NCBI GenBank assembly: GCA_017475185.1 | Contig: JAFVGB010000019.1 | Span: forward strand, 1 to 52,201 | Length of the DNA: 52,201 bases | Source: Clostridia bacterium | GTDB lineage: Bacteria; Bacillota_A; Clostridia; TANB77; CAG-508 | Direction of reading: 5' to 3' | Shown: one piece after another, positions 1-8,155 of the stretch | How positions within the stretch are numbered: the first letter of the stretch is position 1 | How the letters are laid out: the number at the start of each line of letters is the position of its first letter | Made by a program: the position numbers and the translations under genes | Notes under the pieces: generated by a model | Told to the model about the DNA's origin: nothing | The model's database searches: none | What the model saw: only the letters and a program-made list of their open reading frames with translations

Positions 1-199
1 CGATAAATCCTATCCTCGTCAACAAAGTGTGAACTTTGTCCTGGCGCTATAATTAAATCTAAATATCTCCTTTCTTGTAAATTTTTGTAACTTTTATAAT
101 TATAATATTATATTATACTAAGTGTAAAAATTGTGCAAGTATTTTGTTAAAATGTTGTTAATAATAAAATTATTTGTGCGACAAAATTCGACAAAAATA
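1..199. other. Left edge, unresolved
   Basis: No complete gene is visible. On the minus strand an open frame runs from about position 59 off the left edge (reading Leu-Ile-Ile-Ala-Pro-Gly-Gln-Ser-Ser-His-Phe), and an SD-like AAAGGAG (complement of 67-73) lies just upstream of it, but no ATG, GTG or TTG is suitably placed. It may be the 5' end of a leftward gene with an unusual or damaged start. Positions 80-199 are AT-rich with TATAAT-like strings and no gene. Confidence 0.25.
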
Positions 200-228
200 T
201 TGAAACTCAAATACAAATATGATAATAT
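200..228 (+). promoter_or_regulatory. Sigma-A-type promoter for the gene at 317
   Basis: The -35 TTGAAA (200-205) and -10 TAATAT (223-228) are separated by 17 bases. Transcription would start near 235, giving a leader of about 80 nt. Confidence 0.5.
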
Positions 229-316
229 TCAACATGAATATATTGGATAACATACCAAAAATAATATTTGTAGGTCAGTTACAATTTAAATCATCCGAAT
301 ATAAGGAGGAAATGTA

Positions 317-667
317 ATGTTAACAAAAGAGCTGCTAATGTATTGGTGGCATTGGTATATGGATGGATGGAAACCAAATCATACATTAGAATTACGGCAT
401 AAAGAAGATGAACAGTTTGAGCAAATAATTGACAAGTATGGTGAAAATCGAGTAATGGAAGTTGCTATGGTGTCATGCCTTGTATCAGACGGTTCGCCAA
501 GAATATTTTTGGCTGCTATTCGGGCAAATGCTGTGGAAGAATTGTTTGATAGCCTTCCAAACATATCAAATCTTCCAATAGTTGCAATCAAAAAATATCG
601 TTTGCTTAGAAATGATTTTATTAACGAGTTAGAGCTAAAGCAAAAGATTGATGAGCAAAGGAAGTAA
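317..667 (+). CDS. Hypothetical protein, orphan single-gene unit
   Basis: A 116-residue soluble protein with no signal peptide or membrane segment and no family I recognise. The N-terminus is Trp-rich (MYWWHWYMDGW, residues 8-18) and the C-terminus is charged. The start follows AAGGAGGAAATGTA. It has its own promoter and a strong terminator, so it is a monocistronic unit. Codons such as CGG, GCC, CTG and GGC are commoner than in its neighbours, and the gene looks richer in G+C by eye. It shares this with the orphans at 17178, 38908 and 50008. Real gene likely; function unknown. Confidence 0.75.
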   Translation: MLTKELLMYWWHWYMDGWKPNHTLELRHKEDEQFEQIIDKYGENRVMEVAMVSCLVSDGSPRIFLAAIRANAVEELFDSLPNISNLPIVAIKKYRLLRNDFINELELKQKIDEQRK

Positions 668-672
668 CAAGA

Positions 673-704
673 GAGAGAGAAAATTATTTTCTCTCTCATT
701 TTTT
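673..704 (+). terminator. Rho-independent terminator
   Basis: Perfect 11-bp stem, GAGAGAGAAAA (673-683) against TTTTCTCTCTC (687-697), loop TTA, then a T-run. It ends the orphan gene ahead of the uvrC promoter. Confidence 0.85.
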
Positions 705-713
705 ATGGAAATA

Positions 714-742
714 TTGAGAATATTATGTTAAAATGGTATAAT
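714..742 (+). promoter_or_regulatory. Promoter for uvrC
   Basis: -35 TTGAGA (714-719), 17-base spacer, -10 TATAAT (737-742). The uvrC start codon is 30 bases downstream of the -10. Confidence 0.7.
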
Positions 743-771
743 AGTATCATAATTTAGTAAGGAGATAGATA

Positions 772-2565
772 ATGTTTGATATAGAAGCGGAGCTAAAAAA
801 ATTGCCTGCAAAACCAGGTGTATATATTATGCATGATAAAGATGATAAAATAATCTATGTTGGAAAAGCGATATCTTTAAAAAACAGGGTTAGGCAATAT
901 TTTAGAAAAAATAATAAAACTAAAAGAATAGAAAATATGGTTTCTTTAATTGACCATTTTGAATATATCGTAACTGACAATGAGGCAGAGGCTTTGATAT
1001 TAGAATGTAATCTAATAAAAAAGAATATGCCTAAATTTAATGTGCTTTTAAAAGATGATAAAACATATCCATATATAAAGGTTAATATAAAGGCAGATTA
1101 TCCGGATGTATATGTTACAAGAAGAATATTAAATGATGGAGCTAAATATTTTGGACCATATGCAAATAGTGGAGCAGCAAAAGAAATGGTAGATTTTATA
1201 AAAGAAAAGTTTAAAATTAGACAGTGCAGAAGTTTTAAATATAAAGATAGACCATGTTTGAATTATCAAATTAAAAAGTGTTTTGCACCATGTATGGGTT
1301 ATATTAGTAAGGAAGATTATAGAAAGCAAATTGATGAAATAATTAGCATTTTAGAGGGAAAAATTGATAAATTAGTAAAAAATCTAGAAGTTGAAATGAA
1401 AGAAGCATCTAGTAAAATGGATTTCGAAAAAGCAGCATATATTAGAGATAAAATACTTGCAGTTCAAAGAATTTCAGCAAAACAAAAGGTGTCTAATATT
1501 AATGAAAATGATATTGATGTTATTGGAGTTGCAAGAAATGATTTTGAAATTTGTGTTGAAGTGTTCTTTGTAAGAAATAGTAAAATGGTAGGAAGAGAGC
1601 ATTATTTTTACAAAGAGTTATTAGATGAATCTAATAGTGAGATTATTTTAGATTTTATAAAACAATACTATATAGGCAGAGAAATTTTACCTAGCAAAAT
1701 TATGTGTAAATATGATATTGATGATAAAGATGTAATAGAACTGTTATTAACCCAACAAGCTGATAAAAAAGTTGAAATAAAGACTCCGCAAAAAGGTGAG
1801 AAGCTTCGTTTAGTCGAAATGGCTGAGAATAATGCTAAAATTACTTTGGACAATAAAGAATTAGATAGCTATAGTGTTGTTAATGAAATAAAAGAAGTTC
1901 TTGGACTAGATAAAGTTCCAAGAAAAATTGAAACATTTGATATTTCCAACATTTCAGGCGAGTTTATGGTAGCTGGAATGAGTGTTATGCTTGATGGAAT
2001 TATTAGAAAGAAGATGGCTAGACGTTTTAAAATTAAAACTGTTTTTGGACAAGATGATCCTAGATGTATGAACGAAGTTATTACTAGAAGATTAAAACAA
2101 TCTATTGAAAATCCAGAAGGTGGATTTGGAAAATTACCAGACTTGATTTTTGTAGATGGTGGTATTACTCAAATTCATGCAGCACAGCAAGCGGTTGCTT
2201 CTTTAGGATTGACAGATAGTATTTTAGTATTTGGAATGGTAAAAAATGATAAGCATCAGACAAGAGCTTTAATTAATGATCAAAAACATGAGTATGAAAT
2301 ATCTGAAAAACTAAAAAATACAATAACATTATTCCAAGATTCTGTGCATGATACTGCAATAGGATATCATAGAAGGTTAAGAGATGCATCTATTACAAAG
2401 TCTGCTTTAGATGAAATAAAAGGTGTTGGAACTGCTAAAAAGGCCATGTTGCTTAAGACTTTTGGAAGTGTAGAAAAGATTGCAGAAGCTGATGTGGAAG
2501 AAATTGCTAGAATTAAGGGAATTAATGAAGATTTAGCAATTAAAATTAAAGATGCTTTAAAATAA
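772..2565 (+). CDS. uvrC: Excinuclease ABC subunit C
   Basis: UvrC makes both incisions around a bulky DNA lesion after UvrA and UvrB have located it. The 597-residue protein is the usual length. Its GIY-YIG nuclease is at the start (Gly16-Val-Tyr and Tyr29-Val-Gly, Arg39). A four-cysteine C-x9-C-x7-C-x3-C cluster near residues 150-172 matches the family's proposed Fe-S site. A UVR (UvrB-binding) segment lies near 200-235. The RNase H-like second nuclease region includes DISNISGEFMVAGMSV and FVDGG, and a helix-hairpin-helix pair ends the protein (residues 540-597). SD AAGGAGATAGATA precedes the ATG. No uvrA or uvrB is in the window. Confidence 0.97.
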   Translation: MFDIEAELKKLPAKPGVYIMHDKDDKIIYVGKAISLKNRVRQYFRKNNKTKRIENMVSLIDHFEYIVTDNEAEALILECNLIKKNMPKFNVLLKDDKTYPYIKVNIKADYPDVYVTRRILNDGAKYFGPYANSGAAKEMVDFIKEKFKIRQCRSFKYKDRPCLNYQIKKCFAPCMGYISKEDYRKQIDEIISILEGKIDKLVKNLEVEMKEASSKMDFEKAAYIRDKILAVQRISAKQKVSNINENDIDVIGVARNDFEICVEVFFVRNSKMVGREHYFYKELLDESNSEIILDFIKQYYIGREILPSKIMCKYDIDDKDVIELLLTQQADKKVEIKTPQKGEKLRLVEMAENNAKITLDNKELDSYSVVNEIKEVLGLDKVPRKIETFDISNISGEFMVAGMSVMLDGIIRKKMARRFKIKTVFGQDDPRCMNEVITRRLKQSIENPEGGFGKLPDLIFVDGGITQIHAAQQAVASLGLTDSILVFGMVKNDKHQTRALINDQKHEYEISEKLKNTITLFQDSVHDTAIGYHRRLRDASITKSALDEIKGVGTAKKAMLLKTFGSVEKIAEADVEEIARIKGINEDLAIKIKDALK

Positions 2566-2724
2566 GTAAAATATGGTATAATAAGAACTATTATATCGAA
2601 AAATAAAGAAAATAACATAAATATATAGAAATAACTCTATGAAAAAATCACATAAAACCTGTACTACGTGCATATAATCATAATAGCGGATGTTGAGACT
2701 TGGATTATTCAAGGGGGAAGGTTT

Positions 2725-2938
2725 ATGGAATATACAAAAGATGTTATTTTTAAAATACAGTATGGTAAAAAGCAAACTGAAAGTGTAAAATTACGGGAAG
2801 AAAAAAGTAATAAAAAAGATATGGAAGAAAATTGAAGATGATCAATATTTTACATTTACAATTTGTATAAGTAGTATAGCAATTTTAATAGATTTCTTAA
2901 TAGTTAAGAATTTTATAGAAATAATAAATTTAGTATAA
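2725..2938 (+). pseudogene. Small membrane protein, frameshifted
   Basis: An ATG after GGGGGAAGG opens a frame that stops at 2833-2835 after 36 codons. Dropping one C at 2794 (TTACGGGAAG) restores a 70-residue protein. That version continues through a Lys-rich stretch (GKKKVIKKIWKKIEDD) into one hydrophobic membrane segment (FTICISSIAILIDFLIV) and ends at the TAA at 2936-2938. The length, 214 nt, is 3n+1, as expected for one added base. The inserted C has the same context as the frameshifts in agrB and the M23 gene. Family not recognised; whether this is a dead gene or a sequence error cannot be told here. Confidence 0.5.
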
Positions 2939-2955
2939 AGGAATGATTTAAAGAA

Positions 2956-3816
2956 ATGAAAGTAGCTGAAAATTGGAAAGATTATGAAATAATTGATATG
3001 GCAAATGGTGAAAAACTTGAAAGATGGAAAGATGTAGTTTTAGTACGTCCAGATCCTCAAATAATTTGGAAAGACAAGTCTTTTCCAGAAAAGTGGAATA
3101 AAATAAATGCACGTTACAATCGTAGTAATACAGGTGGAGGAGCATGGGAATATACTAAAAAAATGCCTTCATCTTGGGAAATTAAATATAAAAACTTAAC
3201 ATTTAATATAAAACCTATGGGATTTAAACACACAGGTTTATTTCCTGAACAAGCTGTTAATTGGGATTGGATGATTGATAAAATAAAAAGTGCTAAAAGA
3301 GAAATAAAAGTATTAAATTTATTTGCATATACAGGAGGAGCAACAGTAGCATGTCTATCAGCAGGTGCATCAGTATGCCATGTTGATAGTTCTAAAGGAA
3401 TGGTATCATGGGCAAAAGAAAATGTTATTTCATCAGGCTTACAAGATAGGCCTGTTAGATACATAATTGATGATGTTGTAAAATTTGTAAATAGAGAAAT
3501 ACGTCGTGGAAATAAATATGATGCAATAATTATGGATCCTCCATCATATGGAAGAGGAGCTAATGGCGAAGTTTGGAAATTTGAAGAAAATATATATGAT
3601 TTAGTAGAATTATGTACCAAGGTATTATCTGATAATCCATTATTTTTCTTAATTAATTCATATACAACAGGAATTTCAAGCACTGTATTAGAAAATATAT
3701 TAAAGTTAAATATAAAAAATAAAGGAAATTTTAGTAATGGTGAAATTGGATTACCAATGACAAATTCTAAACTAATTTTGCCATGTGGAATTTATGGAAG
3801 ATGGGAAAATGCATAA
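2956..3816 (+). CDS. Class I SAM-dependent methyltransferase (RlmI/RlmK-like)
   Basis: A 286-residue Rossmann methyltransferase. The SAM-binding motif I is NLFAYTGGAT (near residue 120), an acidic VDSS follows, and the catalytic-region motif is DAIIMDPPSYGRG (near 195). DPPSY-type motifs and this layout resemble C-terminal domains of 23S rRNA m5C methyltransferases of the RlmI group, but the PUA domain of RlmI is absent, so the substrate is not certain. It is followed by an RNA pseudouridine synthase, which supports an RNA-modification role. The SD is weak (AAGGAATGATTTAAAGAA). Confidence 0.85.
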   Translation: MKVAENWKDYEIIDMANGEKLERWKDVVLVRPDPQIIWKDKSFPEKWNKINARYNRSNTGGGAWEYTKKMPSSWEIKYKNLTFNIKPMGFKHTGLFPEQAVNWDWMIDKIKSAKREIKVLNLFAYTGGATVACLSAGASVCHVDSSKGMVSWAKENVISSGLQDRPVRYIIDDVVKFVNREIRRGNKYDAIIMDPPSYGRGANGEVWKFEENIYDLVELCTKVLSDNPLFFLINSYTTGISSTVLENILKLNIKNKGNFSNGEIGLPMTNSKLILPCGIYGRWENA

Positions 3817-3845
3817 AACGTTTCAAAAAGTAAGGGAGAAATAAA

Positions 3846-4538
3846 ATGCAAAAATTAAATGTTATATATGAAGATAATCATATAATAGTAGTAGAAAAAA
3901 TCGTCAATGTTCCATCACAAGGTGATAAAACAGGTGATGTTGACATGCTTTCAATAATAAAAGAATATTTGAAAGAAAAGTATAATAAACCAGGAAATGT
4001 TTATTTAGGGCTAGTGCACAGATTAGATAGACCTGTTGGTGGAGTGATGGTCTTTGCTAAAACTTCAAAGGCGGCAGCTAGACTTAGTGAACAGGTTAGA
4101 GTGAAAGAGTTTGAAAAAAAATATTTAGTTATAGTAAATGGAAAGGTAGTTCCGGAAAAAGGAGAATTTGAAGATTACTTGTTAAAAAATGAAAAGAAAA
4201 ATATGAGCAGAGTTGTATCAGAAGGAACTAAAAATTCTAAATATGCAAATCTTGAATATGAAGTTTTAAAATATGATAAAGAAATTGACTTGTCTGTTGT
4301 TAAGGTACATTTGCATACAGGAAGGCATCATCAGATTAGAGTCCAATTTTCTAGTAGAAATCATAGTATTTATGGTGATCAAAAATATGGTGGAAGAGGA
4401 CACGGAAAACAAATTGCACTGTGGGCATATAGTTTAAGTTTTATTCATCCTGTTTCAAAAGAAAGAATGGAATTTAAGGCTTTTCCTGAAATGATAGGAA
4501 GTTGGAAAATTTTGGAGGATATAAAAGATATTAATTAG
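3846..4538 (+). CDS. RluA-family RNA pseudouridine synthase
   Basis: It isomerises uridine to pseudouridine in rRNA or tRNA. The family motif GLVHRLDRPVGG is present, with the catalytic Asp at residue 61, followed by LHTGRHHQIRVQF near 160 and an aromatic YGDQKYGG segment. At 230 residues it is short and has no N-terminal S4 domain, like the minimal RluA/YjbO-type members; target position cannot be assigned. SD AAGGGAGAAATAAA. It lies 29 nt after the methyltransferase, probably in one transcript, and is followed by two terminator hairpins. Confidence 0.9.
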   Translation: MQKLNVIYEDNHIIVVEKIVNVPSQGDKTGDVDMLSIIKEYLKEKYNKPGNVYLGLVHRLDRPVGGVMVFAKTSKAAARLSEQVRVKEFEKKYLVIVNGKVVPEKGEFEDYLLKNEKKNMSRVVSEGTKNSKYANLEYEVLKYDKEIDLSVVKVHLHTGRHHQIRVQFSSRNHSIYGDQKYGGRGHGKQIALWAYSLSFIHPVSKERMEFKAFPEMIGSWKILEDIKDIN

Positions 4539-4646
4539 TTGTTGATTATAATTAATTATCTTAAGTATTTTTAAAATAAAAATAAGAATTATGTCGAAAT
4601 TTGATGAACGAAATTTGTTGATAAATCAGTAAATACGTAATATAAT

Positions 4647-4686
4647 AAGTACATTAACTTTAGTTTGTTAGTGTGCTTATTTTTTG
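4647..4686 (+). terminator. Terminator after the RluA-family gene
   Basis: AAGTACATTAAC pairs with GTTAGTGTGCTT using G-U wobbles, followed by ATTTTTT. The 342-nt stretch 4539-4880 holds this hairpin, the next one and no gene. Confidence 0.6.
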
Positions 4687-4754
4687 TGGAAATAATCGTA
4701 TCAATTAGTTAAAAATAATAAAATAGGGGAATAAAAATAGTAATAAAAGTATAA

Positions 4755-4798
4755 AAAAATGGAATGAAAATTTAAGTATGATTTTTCATTCCATTTTT
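4755..4798. terminator. Perfect 16-bp inverted repeat, terminator-like
   Basis: AAAAATGGAATGAAAA (4755-4770) and its exact reverse complement (4783-4798) flank a 12-nt loop. A-run and T-run ends make it a terminator on either strand. It insulates the agr genes from the upstream transcript. Confidence 0.7.
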
Positions 4799-4880
4799 GC
4801 GCTCATATAGGCCAAAAATAAACTTGTTAAAGATATAAGATATATCATTAATTTAGAAAGTGGCAAGAGGTGAGCAAAAA

Positions 4881-5511
4881 GTGATTGATAAATTTTGTGA
4901 ATACCTAACAAATAAAATTCAAAAAGAAATGCCTGACATTGATGAAGAAAGAGCAGAAGTTATAAAATATGGATTACAAATTATGATAGGTGAAGTTCCT
5001 AAAATTTTTATAATGGCTGCAATTGCAGGGGTTCTTGGAATATTCAAATGGACAGTAATAACTTTTATATTAATGTTACCATATAGAATGTATTCCGGGG
5101 GTTTTCATTTAAAAACTCATATTGGATGTATAATACGGAACATCTATTATGTACACAGGGAATGCTTTTATTAGTCAACATTTAGATATTGATTTTATTC
5201 CCAAAATTATTATAGCAGTTTGTATATGGATATTTGCAATATTTATGATTTACTTATATGCACCTGCTGATACAGAAGATGTACCAGTGATTTCTAAAAA
5301 GGAAAGAAAAAAGAGAAAGATTTTTTCGTATGTAATAGCAACAATAATGATTGTTACAGGATGCTGTGTTCAAAATAATACTGTTTCAAACATTTTAATA
5401 ATTGGTGTTTTTCTACAAACTATTACAATTACTAGGCTTGCATATAAGCTTACTAGAAGTAAATATGGTTATGAAGAATATTTAAAAAATAAAAACTTTG
5501 TTATAAATTAA
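4881..5511 (+). pseudogene. agrB: AgrB-type propeptide processing protease, frameshifted
   Basis: AgrB is a membrane cysteine peptidase that trims the C-terminal tail of AgrD and forms the cyclic autoinducer. The GTG at 4881 is chosen because GAGGTGAG precedes it; an upstream GTG at 4860 lacks an SD. His76 and Cys83 in SGGFHLKTHIGC have the spacing of the catalytic pair of staphylococcal AgrB (seven residues apart), and several membrane segments follow. The frame breaks after IGCII: an extra C at 5136 (TACGGAAC) shifts it. Without it the protein reads through GTSIMYTGNAF to the TAA at 5509-5511, about 209 residues, the normal AgrB length. As written, the first fragment ends at 5174 and keeps the catalytic pair but loses the last membrane segments. 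Confidence 0.85.
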
Positions 5512-5601
5512 TTGTTCAAATTTTCAACAATTGTTAATTATAATATCACAGACCGGTAGTGATGTTTAATTATATAAATTTATTATTTAGGGGGGATTGT
5601 T

Positions 5602-5721
5602 ATGTTGAAATTCTTATCTAAAATAGCTGAGAAATATGCTAAATCTACAAATAGTGCATGTTTATGGTTTGGAATTTTTCACCAACCAAAAATGCCAAGA
5701 TCATTAATTAATAAAGATTAA
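5602..5721 (+). CDS. agrD: AgrD-type cyclic autoinducer peptide precursor
   Basis: A 39-residue prepeptide, missed by a length cutoff. It has an amphipathic Lys/Ala N-terminal helix (MLKFLSKIAEKYAK), a core NSACLWFGIF, and a proline-containing tail HQPKMPRSL, which is the layout of clostridial AgrD proteins. The single Cys would form the thiolactone. The residues SACLWF match, as I recall, the core of the Clostridium perfringens AgrD peptide, but GIF replaces the residue before HQP, so the exact ring end is uncertain. Start follows GGGGGGATTGTT. It lies 90 nt after agrB and ends at a bidirectional terminator. Confidence 0.88.
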   Translation: MLKFLSKIAEKYAKSTNSACLWFGIFHQPKMPRSLINKD

Positions 5722-5730
5722 TATATATAT

Positions 5731-5760
5731 AAATCCAACTCTAATGAGAGTTGGATTTTA
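5731..5760. terminator. Bidirectional terminator between agrD and agrC
   Basis: AAATCCAACTCT (5731-5742) pairs perfectly with AGAGTTGGATTT (5747-5758) around a 4-nt loop. agrBD and agrAC converge here and both can end in it. Confidence 0.85.
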
Positions 5761-5763
5761 TTT

Positions 5764-7122
5764 TTATACATAGTAAATTGCTAGTTCTTGTCTAAAGAAT
5801 TTATCATCTTTACTAGTATTTAAAATAATATTATCATGTTTTTTTATCATTTTTGAAACTTGCCATAATCCAATTCCATGAGAATTCTTATCATTTGTTT
5901 TAGAAGTATAACCTTTTTCTGATAATTTACTTATATCAATGTTTTTATCTAAATATGTATTTTCGATTGTAAGTATTTGGCATTTTCTAGGTTTTATATC
6001 AGTTATTTCAATTTTTACTAATTTTTCTTCGCATTTTGAAGCAGCTTCAATAGCATTGTCTAATAAGATACCAAGAATTCTGCAGAATTCATATACATCC
6101 AATCTTAATTCATTAAGATTTATAAAAATTTGTAAGTCAATCGATATTCCTAATTCATCGGCTTTATAATATTTTGTTGCTAAAATGTTGTAAATTGCGG
6201 GATTATTAATAACTTTGGGATTTAGAGTTGATAGATTATTATTAATGTGACATTCATCAACAATTTTATTGTAATATTGTTCTAAACCATCCATATTTTT
6301 AGCAAATATATATCCACCAAAAGCAGTAATAATATTTGAAAAATCATGCTTAAAAGCACTAACATTATTATATAATAATTCTAAACTTTTATTATGTAAT
6401 TCGGATTGTTGTAAGTTTCGCTTGGTAATGTCCAAGTTTATAGATTTTATAATGCTGTATATACTGATTATTGAGTATGTAATTAAAGTGAATAAACTAA
6501 TCAATGTTATATATAATGGCAAAACTTTATTGTAAAAGATAATTAAGTAAAATTGTATTGCAATAAGAATAATTATGAAAATTAGGTTTATTACTAAAAG
6601 TTTTTTTCTGTACGAGTCAATATATTCAAAGGTTGGTATATTATTTTTAATTATTTTTATTAGTACAGAAAGTAAAAATATAGTAAGGTATACAATTAAC
6701 ATGATAGGAATTCTATAAACTAATACATATTGAATTTCTATATATGTTTTTTGAAATATTATAAAACATAATTTTGCATATATACTTTCTATTATCACTG
6801 AAATTAGCATAGGAATTATATCTGCTAAAATCGATTTTATAATAGATGTTTTAAAAATCATTTTTACAATAATAGGTGTTAAAATAAGGTGTATAAATAT
6901 AGAAATTTGTCCAGGTATAAATAATGTTGAAATAATTATAAGACTTCCTAGCACAAGCATATATAGATTCTTTTGTTTTTTTGTGTACTTAATATCCAAA
7001 ATAGTAGCTGATAATCTCAAAGTTACGTATATTTCAACAAAAGTTAAAGTTAAAGCTATATATTTTGTTAAATTTTCATCTTCCGTACTAACGATATTCC
7101 ACAAATTGTGCAATACTTCCAT
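5764..7122 (-). CDS. agrC: AgrC-type sensor histidine kinase (GHKL)
   Basis: A membrane receptor kinase expected to sense the AgrD-derived peptide and phosphorylate the response regulator encoded just before it. The 452 residues begin with about six to seven membrane segments (residues 20-225). The H-box is AFKHDFSNI (near residue 255), the N-box ILLDNAIEAA (near 363) and the G-box HGIGLWQVSKMI (near 425), typical of the HPK10/AgrC group. SD AGGAGG lies in the end of agrA, 5 nt upstream. It is transcribed towards agrBD, not with it, unlike the staphylococcal agrBDCA order. Confidence 0.92.
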   Translation of the reverse strand: MEVLHNLWNIVSTEDENLTKYIALTLTFVEIYVTLRLSATILDIKYTKKQKNLYMLVLGSLIIISTLFIPGQISIFIHLILTPIIVKMIFKTSIIKSILADIIPMLISVIIESIYAKLCFIIFQKTYIEIQYVLVYRIPIMLIVYLTIFLLSVLIKIIKNNIPTFEYIDSYRKKLLVINLIFIIILIAIQFYLIIFYNKVLPLYITLISLFTLITYSIISIYSIIKSINLDITKRNLQQSELHNKSLELLYNNVSAFKHDFSNIITAFGGYIFAKNMDGLEQYYNKIVDECHINNNLSTLNPKVINNPAIYNILATKYYKADELGISIDLQIFINLNELRLDVYEFCRILGILLDNAIEAASKCEEKLVKIEITDIKPRKCQILTIENTYLDKNIDISKLSEKGYTSKTNDKNSHGIGLWQVSKMIKKHDNIILNTSKDDKFFRQELAIYYV

Positions 7123-7127
7123 AAAAT

Positions 7128-7820
7128 CTAACCTCCTGTAAATAAATTTTCATATTTTGGACCAATATGACATTGGATATTTGCATTATCGTTAAAAAAA
7201 ATTGTGTTATTTGACTGTATATGTGATATTTTATTAAGATTTACAATATAGGATTTATGACACCTAACAAAGTTCTTAGGCAAATGGTTTAAGAGGTTAG
7301 AAAAAGAAGAATTCAATTCAATATCATTGCTTGTAGTTTTTATAATAGCTTTCTTACCTTGTTTTTGAATAAAAAATACGTCATTGCTATTAATGAAACC
7401 AGTTCGATTATTTAATTTAAAAAAATTATTATTATTTGCAGATATATCATCAAACAGTCTCATAATAGTTTCTTCTAAACGTTCCTTAGTAACTGGTTTG
7501 GCCAAAAAATCAAAGGTCTTATATTTGTATGCAACCATAGAATACTCTAAATGAGCTGTGGTGAATATGATATAAGCCTTTTTATTTCGTTTTCTTATTA
7601 TATTAGCCAAATCCATTCCAGATATTGTAGATTTAAGATCAATATCCAACACAATAACATCAAATGAATTGTTTTCAACATAATTAAGTAAATTATCTGG
7701 ATTAGTTGTTGAATAGGCAACTTGTCCAGATAGATTATTATTTATTAATATTGATTCTAGCATTTTTTCTAATCTATTTAAGATACTTTGATTATCATCA
7801 CACATTACAAAATTTAACAT
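7128..7820 (-). CDS. agrA: AgrA/ComE-type LytTR response regulator
   Basis: A DNA-binding response regulator and probable partner of the kinase 5 nt downstream. The receiver domain has Asp8-Asp9, phosphoacceptor Asp59 (VIVLDIDL) and Lys108 (FLAKPV). A LytTR domain fills residues 135-230 (FVRCHKSYIVNLNKI is the typical central motif). Length 230 is normal. SD AGGTGTTGGA precedes the ATG. In the family the phosphorylated protein binds paired 9-bp sites; a candidate inverted repeat lies in the intergenic region upstream. Confidence 0.92.
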   Translation of the reverse strand: MLNFVMCDDNQSILNRLEKMLESILINNNLSGQVAYSTTNPDNLLNYVENNSFDVIVLDIDLKSTISGMDLANIIRKRNKKAYIIFTTAHLEYSMVAYKYKTFDFLAKPVTKERLEETIMRLFDDISANNNNFFKLNNRTGFINSNDVFFIQKQGKKAIIKTTSNDIELNSSFSNLLNHLPKNFVRCHKSYIVNLNKISHIQSNNTIFFNDNANIQCHIGPKYENLFTGG

Positions 7821-7885
7821 AATTCCAACACCTGCAATATATAAATTTAATAAAACAGCACTTAATTAGTCAACATAAAATACTT

Positions 7886-7938
7886 TTGACTTTTGTTTCA
7901 ATTAGTAAAAATATACAGCAAAATGCGACAAAAGTCAA
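7886..7938. promoter_or_regulatory. Inverted repeat upstream of agrA, possible operator
   Basis: TTGACTTTTGT (7886-7896) and ACAAAAGTCAA (7928-7938) are perfect 11-bp arms 31 nt apart. A further GTCAAC occurs at 7869-7874 and again at 7934-7939. The 335-nt intergenic region 7821-8155 between agrA (-) and the deacetylase (+) has no gene. The GTTGAC core on the minus strand loosely resembles LytTR-type sites, but the match is partial. Confidence 0.35.
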
Positions 7939-8155
7939 CGAAAAAATTGTAAAAAAGCCTAAAAAATAGGGCGTTTTGTAAACCTTTATAAATAGGTTAA
8001 CATAAAAAGAAAATGCTATTTTTAATCTGAAAATATTAATTTCAAAAAAGAAGTTTAAAAATTTTAATTTTATTTAAATTTATATTTCTGAAAATAATTT
8101 TAACATATATTTTACAGACATTAAATATATATAAATAAATGTAGGAGGTATTTGT

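Noticed and set aside
4860..4880. Upstream GTG start for agrB
   Set aside because: It has no SD, whereas the GTG at 4881 has GAGGTGAG at proper spacing and gives the usual AgrB N-terminus.
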